NCBI GenBank assembly: GCA_903813345.2
Contig: CAIIXF020000003.1
Span: 20,538,931 to 20,602,930 of the forward strand
DNA: 64,000 bases
Direction of reading: 5' to 3'
DNA from: Owenia fusiformis
Lineage: Eukaryota > Annelida > Polychaeta > Sabellida > Oweniidae
Below the pieces are notes generated by a model. It was not told the DNA's origin and did not search any database. It saw only the letters and a program-made list of their open reading frames with translations. Made by a program: the position numbers and the translations under genes. Shown here piece after piece: positions 13,101 to 23,900 of the stretch. The first letter of the stretch is position 1; every line of letters starts with the position of its first letter.

Positions 13101-16100
13101 CATACAAAGTTTAAGACCTTAACATTTATGTTCCATGGGCCTAAATGTTTACATTGTTGACATTAACTTTTACATTGCAGACCTTAACTTATACATTGCA
13201 TACCTTAACATTTAAGAATGTACATTAATGTTTACATTTTAGTCCAACATTGTACATTGACAACATGGACATCAACTTTTACATCACATTGTAGACCAAA
13301 CTTTTACATCACAGATTTCACTTTTTCATTGCAGACCTAAACTTTTACTCTGTTGACCTTAATTATTACAGGCCAACTTTTACACTACACATTTAACTGT
13401 AACTTAAAACTCTAAACCAACCTTTTCCATTAAGAATTTTAACTTTGCCATCTCTTATAGATGGCAGTTAACTACTAGGTTGTTCTTCACATCTGGCCCA
13501 TTGGTTTGTGTGTAAATATTGCTGTTTTAAAACTTCAAATTCACTACATATATTATATCAAATAAATATCATATTTTCCTTCAAAATCAAAAGGTTTTGG
13601 ATATTTTCAATAACATTTATCTTGGGAGATTTTTGGAGCAATTTTTACCTGTTAAAGTATGCTATTAAACCCACTGAATTTTTCGCCATCTATTGACAGT
13701 CCTGAAGGCCATTGCCGATCTAACTTCTAAATTGATTTAATTTTTATATAATTTTTATATTGTAGAACTTAATTTTATTCGTGCTGAGGGGTTTGTGTTT
13801 AGTCATATAGCAGATGAGGGGTTGATGCATGCATGTGCTGGGGAGTTGCTTAGATACAGGAGGACCATTGAAGCAGAACACATCAGCATTCTAACTGATA
13901 TCAAGAAGAAACACAGGTAAGAATGATGGGGGGGGGGGCATAGGGGGTGTCTGAAGTTTGTCTACTACATTTTTACATTTCTAATACCATGTACCATATC
14001 CCTCCCATAAAGAATAGGACAAAGTGTACAATGAGACAATCTGTCACTGAATCATTGAGTTGAAAAAGTTCTTCTCTTAAAAGCCCATGGTCTCATACTG
14101 ACCGGCTTTTGAGTTTATATCCCGTGACAAATGTTCATTCATTATATTTCGGTATTATTTCATAGTATAACATTCCTTAGTGATGGGTTAATACTGACAA
14201 GTTATTCATGTCTATATCCCATAATAAATGTTCATTATATTTTAGTGCTCATAGTATAACATCAGATGTGAGTATTGAAGAAACGGCTCATGGGGCAGAG
14301 TTCTTCCTTAGTGATGGGCTAATTCTGACAGGTTCAGCTACAGGGCAACAGGCAGATGTGGAACAACTCAAAGGTAAGTCAGTCCTGTAGTTTAAAGTCA
14401 TCTCACCTCCTATTTATTTCCCAAACTTTGTTAGACAGAGATTAAGGGAAGAGGTGAGGGGGGGGGTGCAGGAGATAGATGGAAGCCTGATATATCAGGA
14501 GTTTTCATTTCTAGGCAACACCTAGAGGGCTAATAACTGTAATTATCCTACACTTAGTGTGCTAAATGTATAATAACATTAAAAAATAAATGTGATATCT
14601 ATTGGCAAAATAAATAACCGGAGGATATCGCCACGATATACTCCGGAAAACCAATATGCGTAGGATATTGTGACGATATAATCCGGAAAACCCAATTTGC
14701 GGAGGATATTGTGACGAAATACTCCGCTTGTTGATTTCCCGCCAAATTGTTTCTATTTGGCATGAAATTCATTTTTCAATGATATTTTACATTAAGTACA
14801 CTCCTTGTAAGTGTAGGATAATAAGAACATCCTATGATTTTTTCAGAATATCATTTTAATCTACTCGGTGATATTGATATATGCCCAGTAGTTTTAGGGA
14901 GATAAGTTGGTAAGATATATCCCATATCCTGATTTTGAGGTTTCCATATCCAGAACCTCCATATCTCTCATCATAAAAAAGTTCAAAAAATGTGAAAAAA
15001 GATTTTGAAAAAAAGATTTAGAAAAAATTGATAAAAATAAAGAAAAAATTAGAAAAAATGAGAAAACTCTACTGGGTATAGGATAAAGCAGTTATGTACG
15101 GCCGGTTTGAATATGGGGCTTATCCCTCATGGGATATGCATATCTCCCTCCGGATAAACCCCATATCTAAAAGCTCCCAGTACATAACCCTTTTTTATCA
15201 TTCAAAATAACTTGGACAGATATCATATCATACCTTATGATAAAACCTATACAAAACATTTTACAACATTTCAGAATTTCTATAAATTCTATAAACATTA
15301 TGCTTCCATACAATACTATGTATATTATTCCTATGCAATACTTAAATTATGCATTTGTTTCTTTTCTTCTCTCTCTTTCTATTTTCACACAAAATATTTA
15401 TATACAAGGGGCGATCCATATATTCTGATAAAAATGCTCTAATTTTGCTATTTTTTCACATATTTCTCTCATTGTTTCAGAACTCGAAGATTATGTAATT
15501 ACACATACAATGCTAAAATATTATAGCTATATCTTAATTTATTTTTGAGATAAGGTTGCCATGGTAACCTGTATTTAGGGTAGGCAGGTCAGTTAAATTA
15601 TAACGTATGAAATAGATAGATCACTGGTCAGGATATGGGTTTTATCCTTAGGGATGATAGGATATCTTTGATTGACTTTAATGCCTTTGGTCAAATGTCA
15701 CATCGAGCCTATTTGATTATAATTTGGGATAGTTGGGATTTGTTTTTCTTATTGCTTCCTTATGGTGGTGTTTCCTTGATGCTGTGATACTTTCCTGTTG
15801 GCACTTGTGCATTACATATCTGTAAGCCCATATACAGTGCAATCTCTCCTTATATTATGATTATTACCAGGAAGGATTGGCCCCCAGAATGCAATCTCCA
15901 TATTTTCCAACAATGAATCTGATCTTTAAGGATGTTGATTTTCACTATAAATTTTTGATTGTGAGTATTGGTCTTATTACATTTGCGAAAAATCAAAACA
16001 CTGTCAGACAATGACGACATTCTGACATATTTTCATTGTTGGAAAATATTGCATTGCATCCCTTGAAGCCAATCCTCATTGTCATAATTCTCAATTTTCT

Positions 16101-16288
16101 TTCCAGGAGTCAAATCGAAAGTTAACCTTCCAGTGTTAATAGGGTCAGGTATAACAAAACACAATGTTAATGACTATAGTGCTGCAGATGGTTTCATAGT
16201 AGGCTCTTATTTCAAGAAAAATGGTCATTGGAATGAAGAGTTGGATACTGATAGAATCAAACGGTTCATGGATGAAGTATGTATCTAG
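10194..16288 (+). CDS. BtpA/SgcQ-family protein (F13E9.13-like), complete
   Basis: Six exons (10194-10272, 10553-10635, 11712-11898, 13766-13916, 14246-14373, 16107-16288) join in phase to exactly 270 codons including TAG. The protein opens with a short basic leader (MSLGFRQLFPRGRS) suitable for mitochondrial import, then the family signature VVIGMIHLRALPG. It continues with DGLIIENMHDIPY, LGVQILAGANKEALAVAKA, FIRAEGFVFSHIADEG, ILTDIKKKHSAHSITSDVSI, ETAHGAEFFLSDGLILTGSATG and, near the C-terminus, LIGSGITKHNVNDYSAADGFIVGSYFKKNG. This segment order is that of BtpA, a predicted TIM-barrel family. BtpA in cyanobacteria affects photosystem I assembly; the animal function is unknown. The exon 3 donor GTTGGT is weak but is the only local choice that keeps the frame. 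Length fits the family (about 260-280 aa). Confidence 0.93.
12046..12954. mobile_element. Foldback element with CAGGGTGATCATAAGTAGTG ends
   Basis: The left end CAGGGTGATCATAAGTAGTG and the right end, read inverted (CTGGGTGGTCACTAAGTAGTG), form terminal inverted repeats of about 25 bases. The left end is preceded by TA, as for Tc1/mariner-type MITEs. It sits in BtpA intron 3 and carries a second element at about 12637-12844. No transposase is visible. Confidence 0.6.
12637..12844. mobile_element. GGATCC-ended short repeat, copy 1 (nested)
   Basis: It begins CTCGGATCCAGAAGCTAAC followed by a G-tract, and ends TGGATCCGCCAGTG. A relative with the same ends and G-tract lies at 24598-24843. The internal sequence is rich in GGGCC-type words. 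CAGTGG-like ends recall hAT elements, but no target duplication was found. Confidence 0.5.
13110..13440. repeat. Degenerate tandem repeat with CATTG-AGACCTTAACTTTTA units
   Basis: Roughly ten diverged units of about 25-35 bases carry ACATTGCAGACCTTAACTTTTACATT-like words. Located in BtpA intron 3. No protein-coding signal. Confidence 0.55.
14542..14822. mobile_element. MITE-like element in BtpA intron 5
   Basis: Left ATTATCCTACACTTA and right TAAGTGTAGGATAAT are perfect 15-base inverted ends of a 281-bp element. Inside are three diverged units of GGAGGATAT...ACGATATACTCCGG, themselves partly palindromic. Confidence 0.65.
15854..16088. repeat. Inverted repeat just upstream of BtpA exon 6
   Basis: AATTATGACAATGAGGATTGGC (right arm read inverted) pairs with ATTATGATTATTACCAGGAAGGATTGGC on the left. 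An inner pair TTTTCCAACAATGA / TCATTGTTGGAAAA also matches. The arm ends about 18 bases before the exon 6 acceptor. Confidence 0.55.
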
Positions 16289-16348
16289 TCAACCATAGCC
16301 AACAGAAATTGAACTGTATGAAGAATTTTGATGCAGGGTTTCAAGAGA

Positions 16349-16354
16349 AATAAA
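16349..16354 (+). terminator. Candidate polyadenylation signal of the BtpA-family gene
   Basis: AATAAA lies 61 bases after the stop codon. It is the nearest canonical hexamer and gives a very short 3'UTR. Confidence 0.5.
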
Positions 16355-16495
16355 AGACAATATGACATTGGATGCCACATTGGATATGGGTGCAATATTA
16401 CATTGGATGCAAAGCAATATGCATGTAATGTTAAAACTTAAAAAATTTCAGAATAAAAAAGGAAAGCTTAATATGAAATTTAGAATTTTATGTCT

Positions 16496-17305
16496 AAAGG
16501 TCCATGTGCAGTATGGCAAGTGATTTTAGACGGTCATATCTTTCACCATGAGTACTTTCTAGGCATAGATACAGTGGTACAATATGTTTTCTTTCAATTA
16601 TTGTTTGAAAATGTCTTAAAATGTGACACACCTATTTTAGTGTGCCACCGTTTCTAAGGCGTATGTCAAATAAAAAAAATAAAAAAAGTGAAGTCCCCAC
16701 GATGATAATATCAATCGAACAATTCGAAAAATTATAAATAGGGACCCCATGTCAACAATTTTTTCAAAATGTTGAACTTATTTGCTCAAAAGAGGATCTT
16801 CTTTTTCTGATTTTTATTGCATGAAAACATTATTCAATAAGGGGTCTAAAACATCTTCAAAGGTAGAATGGTATTGAAAGTCTAGTTTTGAAGATAGCAA
16901 TTTTTGATGACCAAAATCATGCCGAAAACAATGGATAGCATGAGTTTTCCCTATGGGAAAATAACATGGTAAATGTGGTTTTTAACTTTATCATATTTCA
17001 ATACCCATCCCCTTTTCAGAAGTTATTAATATAGTGTAGAAGAAACTTTTGATAGATTTAAATTGAGAAAAACAAGATCCTCTTTTTAGAAAATAAGCCT
17101 TACATTTTTAAAAAAGTGACAAGGTGGGGTCCCAATTCATAATTTTTCAGAGAGTGGGATAGATATTTTACTATCGTGGGGATGTCAATTAAAGAAAACA
17201 TATTGTTTTAATAAAAACCATTGTACATGTATTTATCCCCAGAAAATACTCACGGTGAAAGATATTACTGTCTAAAATCTTTTGCCATACTGCACATGGA
17301 CCTTT
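16496..17305. mobile_element. 810-bp foldback element downstream of the BtpA-family gene
   Basis: The first and last hundreds of bases are imperfect inverted copies. Left AAAGGTCCATGTGCAGTATGGCAA equals the inverted right end at 17282-17305. Pairing continues through TTTTAGAC, ATCTTTCACC and AATATGTTTTCTTT to the centre (e.g. GGGACCCCA and AAGAGGATCTT blocks on both arms). No ORF of note. Confidence 0.7.
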
Positions 17306-17911
17306 TATAATTACAATTATTTAAAGAGTTATTATGTGCAATAAAATAACAACAAGATTTACACAATTAGTCCGTTTATTTCACCTCATAAGTTTAATTT
17401 TATGCTTAAATACAATTATTAGTGATACAAATCATATAACATACTAAAATAATATTCTGATATTTAATAAATGATATTCAGATAATAATGAGACAAAATC
17501 AGTCTAAGCCATTTCTAGTTTGGTATTACACAGTCTCCACCCTGTTTTTATAAGCCATACCCAGTCTTGCATTACTCAGGCAGTTTTGCATAATTCATTA
17601 TCAGCTACTTCCATAATTCATTTTCAATTTTGTATCAGCCAAGTGTCACTAATTTATCCTCTGATCATCGTGATCTTGATAGTCAAAGTTTGTAAACGTC
17701 ATAGTAGGTTGTCCAAAATTCACAATTGGCTTTTTTTCATAACCACTATGTTTTCGAAAGTTTTGCATTAGCCGATTCGGAAGTCAATTTTGTATAATTC
17801 ACAGTCAATATGGCATAATGCTAACTATTTTCAATTCAGTTTTCCAATATCCAAAGTCAAGATTGAATATTTGATGATCATCAGGCCTGTCTAATTCCTC
17901 CAGGTTGACGT

Positions 17912-20900
17912 CTAACTGATAGTTGGACAGACGACACTCTCAAGTATACCTGCTCTCAGATCGGACTGAAGAAATAGTATTCTTCTTTCGTCAAACTGCG
18001 CCCAACAGTCTTGACAAATGACAAACTGAAAAAACAAAACATTTCCGAATGAAAAGCCTCGAAGACCACTACAACTGGATTTTGTCATAGTTTTGAAATA
18101 TAATGAGTATTCACATTCATAACGACGCACATTATAATGCGTAAAACCTGTGTTGTAGAACACCTTTGGTATCTCTTAAAGGTGTTCCACTTACGGTTGT
18201 GTTGCACTTGGCTGTTCGTTTTTATTGTACTTGTAATTATCGTCATCTTACTTTTAACCAAGATTTGAGATTAAATCACACGATCCGAATTACGATTAAC
18301 GAAATTAAGATTTACGTAGTCTACAAATTACATCATATGATTCCTGCTAATGCAAATGAAGTATGGAAGTCCACATTTTAGTCATGGATTAAGATCCATT
18401 TACATCCATTTAGACTATTTTACTATCCAAATCATATTCTAAATATGGTCTTACATTTTCCATACAACCTTTAAATCGTGTGTTTTCATCACCATTTATT
18501 GAACCTATGTGCAATGGACACGGTGTCGTCACAATATCTCCTGAAATGTAACATATCGCTTGTACATTTAAATCTTCGTTCCTTAAAATAAACCTTTAAA
18601 AATAAAAAAAATCACCCAGACATCATCGCCGCTTTAAATCGTTTTCTTTATTTCATGTTCCCATCTAAGTATTCTGACATGAACCAAATATATGGTTTAC
18701 TTATTTCATGAAATTACACAAAATGGTGCTCAATTTTGAAAACTGGCACACATTTTCAAAAACTGGATACAAAATCTCAAAATGGAGCAACATTTTGCGG
18801 CCAACATTTTTTTCCTCTTTTGAAAATTTTCAGATGTGATAAAATAAGTGAATTCGGAACACTTGGGTTGTCAGAATAGTTGGTCAAAAGTCCGTACACT
18901 TGGTTAGCTCAGAAAAGTTTGAGCTCCACGTGGTTACCTCCCAGAATGATGCTCTTCTCGTGTTGGGTACCCGTGAAGTGGAATTCTAGCACTGGATCAC
19001 AGTACACGAACGTCACATCGTTAAGTTCATTTGGGAACAGAGGGTCAATCTAAATAAAATCATAGGGATCACGCTATATTTGGTGAATATTAGATTAAAA
19101 CGTTGAACACATAAATTGTGAGTGACAAGTTATTGTATTGCATAGACGATGTCACAGTAGTATAGTAGGAACAAGGGGTTCCCATGCACCCATAAGGTGT
19201 GAATAAGTTACATACATTTTTGTAATCCCTAGGGTGTCTATTTAATGAATTCATTTGTTAACATTGCCAACTAATGTCCCATAGTACTTTTATGGCGGCA
19301 TTCAGTTACCATGGTTACGCATCTTTAGACATCTTACCTTGGTATCTTAAATCATTTGTAGCTCTGTCATTATTTGGTCTATAGAAATGATATTGGTACC
19401 AAATAAAACCTCGTTAAATTTCCAATAAATTTCTGATATTCAATTATGCAAATTATCTAATTTGCATAAATTATGACGTCATCAATCTATTTTTGGTTCA
19501 GAATTTCCAACTATAGCAACGTATCTATTAGAACTGAGGCCGTATGGCAACATTTTTGAAAGGTTTTGTCCTTTATTCTATTAGTAGAAGGTATAAGCAA
19601 CATGAAAGTGAAAACAGATTCAAAATTGAGTCAGTATTACGAAAGTTATGTAACTTTCAAGGCAGCTATCGTGAATGTCATTATTTGACAATAATATACA
19701 TACGTCTTACCTTGGAGTCTTGAATCAATGTAGCTTCGCCATTATTTGGTCTATAGAGATGATATTGGTATCTGATTAAACCTTATTAAATTAACTATAT
19801 GGTTACAATATCAAGTTATGCAAATTAGCTAATTTGCATTAATTGTGACGTCATCAATCCATTTTTGTTCAGAATATCGTAGTATAGCAACATATCTATT
19901 AGAACTGAGGCCGTATGACAGAATGTGTGCATAGTTTTGTCCCTTATTTGATGAGTGGAAGATATAAGCAACATTAAAGAGACAACAAATCTTCAAAATT
20001 GGATCAGAATTAACAAAATTATCCAGCTTTGGAGGCAGCTACTGTGAACGTCATTGTTTGACAATTATAAAAAGAATATTAAATTAACAAAAAAAGTAAC
20101 AACCATAGTTGTTTCAATCTTATTGAGTAAAAATGTGCATGTATTGAACTGAACTAATAAGTATGTGGAAAGGTTACATGCATTTTGACTATCATTCACA
20201 GGGGTCAAAACGGTTATCTCGACCCTGTATATTAAAGATCCAATCTTATAATTTACCATGCACTTTCAATGATTCATATAAATAGTATACATATAGTCTG
20301 ATTTTCATCATATTCTTCATATTCTTGATTCTTAAAGCATCTGAAGTATATAGCATGATTAGAAGTGAAGATGATTCATCATATGGTTTATGTAATAATT
20401 TTAACATTTGAGATGCTATGGTAACATCACTTGATAATGAGGTTTTTACATTTCACGTTCTTAATGAGTTAAAAGGAAGTTATTCTCCCTTTGCTTTAGA
20501 GATAAATAGTCGCATAAATTTGTTTAAAATATTATGACTTAATCAATTTAACCCCCCCCCCCCTGACAGCCCCCATATTTGAAAATTTTGGTGAAACCTG
20601 GCAAAATACATTAATTATTAGGTTCCAGAAGCCCCCAGAAGCTATATGATGGCCCCCAGTAGCCCCAAGAATCTATACAGGGGCCCCAAGTGGCCCCCAG
20701 AAGCTAAACTGTGCTCCCAAGAAGCTATATGTTGGCCCCAGAAGCTGAATAGTGGCCCCCAGGAGCTATACGGTGGCGCCCAGAAGCTATACAGGAAACC
20801 CTGTGGCCCCCAGGAGCTATACGGTGGCGCCCAGAAGCTATACAGGGGCCCCCAGTGGCCCTTAAAAGCTATACGGTGGCCCCCAGAAGCCATACGGGGG

Positions 20901-23900
20901 CCCCCAGAAGCTATACTATGGCCCCCAGAAGCTATACAAGGGCCCCCAGAAACTATACTATGGTCTCCAGAAGCTATATGGTGGCCCCCAGTGGCCCTGG
21001 GAAGCTATATGATGGCCTCCAGAAGCTAATTAGTGGCCCCCAGGAGCTATACGGGGGCTCCCAGAAGCTATACAGGGGACCCCAGTGGCCCCAAGAAGCT
21101 AAACGATGGCCCCCAGAAGCTATACAGGAGCCCCAAAAAGCTACAGGATGGCCCCAATGGCTCCCAGAAGATGTGAAGGGCCCCTAGAAGCTATACGGTG
21201 GCCCTCATAGGCTATATGATGGCCCCAAGAAGCTAAATAGTGACCCTCAGGAGCTATATGGTGGTTCCCAGAAGCTACACAATGGCCCCCAGAATCGATA
21301 TGGTGGCCCCCAATGGCTCCCAGAAGCTATAAAGGGCCCCCCAGTAACCCCTAGAAGCTATACGGTGGCCCCCAGTGGCCCCGAAAGCTATATAGTGGCC
21401 CCCAGAAGCTATACAGGGGCCCACAGTGGCTCCCAGAAGCTATACGATGGCCCCCAGAAGCTATGCAAGGGCCTGCAGAAACTGTACTGTAGCCCCCAGA
21501 AGCTATACAGGGGCCCCCAGTGGCTCCCAGAAGCTATACGATGGCCCCCAGAAGTTATGCAAGGGCCCGCAGAAACTATACGGTAGCCCCCATAAGCTAT
21601 ACGATGGCCTCCAGAAGCTATACAGTATCCCCCAATGGGCCACCATATAGCTTTGGGGGCCACCGTATAGCTTCTAGGGGCTACTGAGGGCCCTGTATAA
21701 CTTCTGGGAGCCATTGGGGGCCATCGTATAGATTCTGGGGGCCATTGTGTAGCTTCTGGGGGCTGCTGTATAGCTTCTGGGGGCCATCGTATAGCTTCTT
21801 GGGGCCACTGGGGTTCCCTGTATAGCTTCTGGGTGCCACCGTATAGCTCCTGGGGGCCACTAATTAGCTTCTGGGGGCCATCATATAGCTTCTGAGGGCC
21901 ACCATATAGCTTCTGGAGACCACAGTATAGTTTCTGTGGGCCCTTGTATAGATTCTGGGGGCCATCGTATACCTTCTGGGGGCCACTTGGGGCCCCTGTA
22001 TAGATTCTTGGGGCCACTGGGGGCCATCATATAGCTTCTTGGGGCTTCTGGAACCTAATAATTAATGTATTTTGCCAGGTTTCACCAAAATCTACAAATA
22101 TGGGGGCTGTCAGGAGGGGGTTAAATTAAGTTATCATATTTTAAACAAATTCATGTGACTATTTATCTCTAAAGCAAAGGGAGAATAACTTTCTTTTAAC
22201 TCATTAAGAACGTGAAATGTAAAAACCTCATTATCAAGTGATGTTACCATAGCATCTGAAATGTTTAAATATTACATAAACCATATGATGAATCATCTTC
22301 ACTTCTAATCATGCTTTATACTTCAGATACTTTAAGAATCAAGAATATGAGGAATATGATGAAAATCAGACTATATGTATACTATTTATATGAATCATTG
22401 AAAGTGCATGGTAAATTATAAAATTGGATCTTTAATATACAGGGTCGAGATAACCGTTTTGACCCCTGTGAATGATAGTCAAAATACATGTAACCTTTCC
22501 ACATACTTATTAGTTCAGTTCAATACATGCACATTTTTACTCAATAAGATTGAAACAACTATGGTTGTTACTTTTTTTGTTAATTTAATATTCTTTTTAT
22601 AATTGTCAAACAATGACGTTCACAGTAGCTGCCTCCAAAGCTGGATAATTTTGTTAATTCTGATCCAATTTTGAAGATTTGTTGTCTCTTTAATGTTGCT
22701 TATATCTTCCACTCATCAAATAAGGGACAAAACTATGCACACATTCTGTCATACGGCCTCAGTTCTAATAGATATGTTGCTATACTAGGATATTCTGAAC
22801 CAAAAATGGATTGATGACGTCACAATTAATGCAAATTAGCTCATTTGCATAAATGAATATTGTAACCATATAGTAAATTTAATAAGGTTTAATCAGATAC
22901 CAATATCATCTCTATAGACCAAATAATGGCGAAGCTACATTGATTCAAGACTCCAAGGTAAGACGTATGTATATTATTGTCAAATAATGACATTCACGAT
23001 AGCTGCCTCGAAAGTTCCATAACTTTCGTAATACTGATTCAATTTTGAATCTGTTTTCACTTTTATGTTGCTTATCCCTTCTACTAATAGAATAAAGGAC
23101 AAAACAAAAATTTTGCCATACGCCCTCAGTTCTAATAGATACGTTGCTATAGTTGGAAATTCTGAACCAAAAATAGATTGATGACGTCATAATTTATGCA
23201 AATTAGATAATTTGCATAATTGAATATCAGAAATTTATTGGAAATTTAACGAGGTTTAATTTGGTACCAATATCATTTCTATAGACCAAATAATGACAGA
23301 GCTACAAATGATTTAAGATACCAAGGTAAGATGTCTAAAGATGCGTAACCATGGTAACTGAATGCCGCCATAAAAGTACTATGGGACATTAGTTGGCAAT
23401 GTTAACAAATGAATTCATTAAATAGACACCCTAGGGATTACAAAAATGTATGTAACTTATTCACACCTTATGGGTGCATGGGAACCCCTTGTTCCTACTA
23501 TACTACAGCCATCTGAACTTTTTGAAAGAAACAAATAGAAAATAAAAATGCTGCGTTTTCCTAAGATTCTCTTGTTACGTTTGTATACATGCACTTGGTG
23601 CTGATTCAGTCCTAGGCATATTATACCTCATCAAAAGGATACTTCACAAGTGCTGCCTTCTCTGTGGTAAAATTCAGGTAGGCTTTCCCATCTTCGATCC
23701 ACATTGCAATGGTTGCAGAGTCATTACAGCACCCGTTGCTCAGCAATCCCATATACGATGGCGCATCTTCAGGAATTTCAAAGTAGAAGAATATGGACAA
23801 AGTACCACCATAAATATATGAATTGAAGAACGGCACTTCAATAGCGTCGTTCTCTCCATCAAAACACCCCTTTTTATTGACGGGAAATCCAGGAAGTGGA

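Noticed and set aside
20642-22017. Long ORFs rich in Trp/Pro/Gly/Tyr on both strands (up to 202 aa)
   Set aside because: They are open only because the minisatellite period reads through; composition mirrors the DNA repeat and no splice or start context supports them.
20065-22602. Identical 64-aa ORF seen twice (20065-20259 minus and 22408-22602 plus)
   Set aside because: It is a single chance ORF duplicated by the inverted arms of the foldback, not conserved coding sequence.
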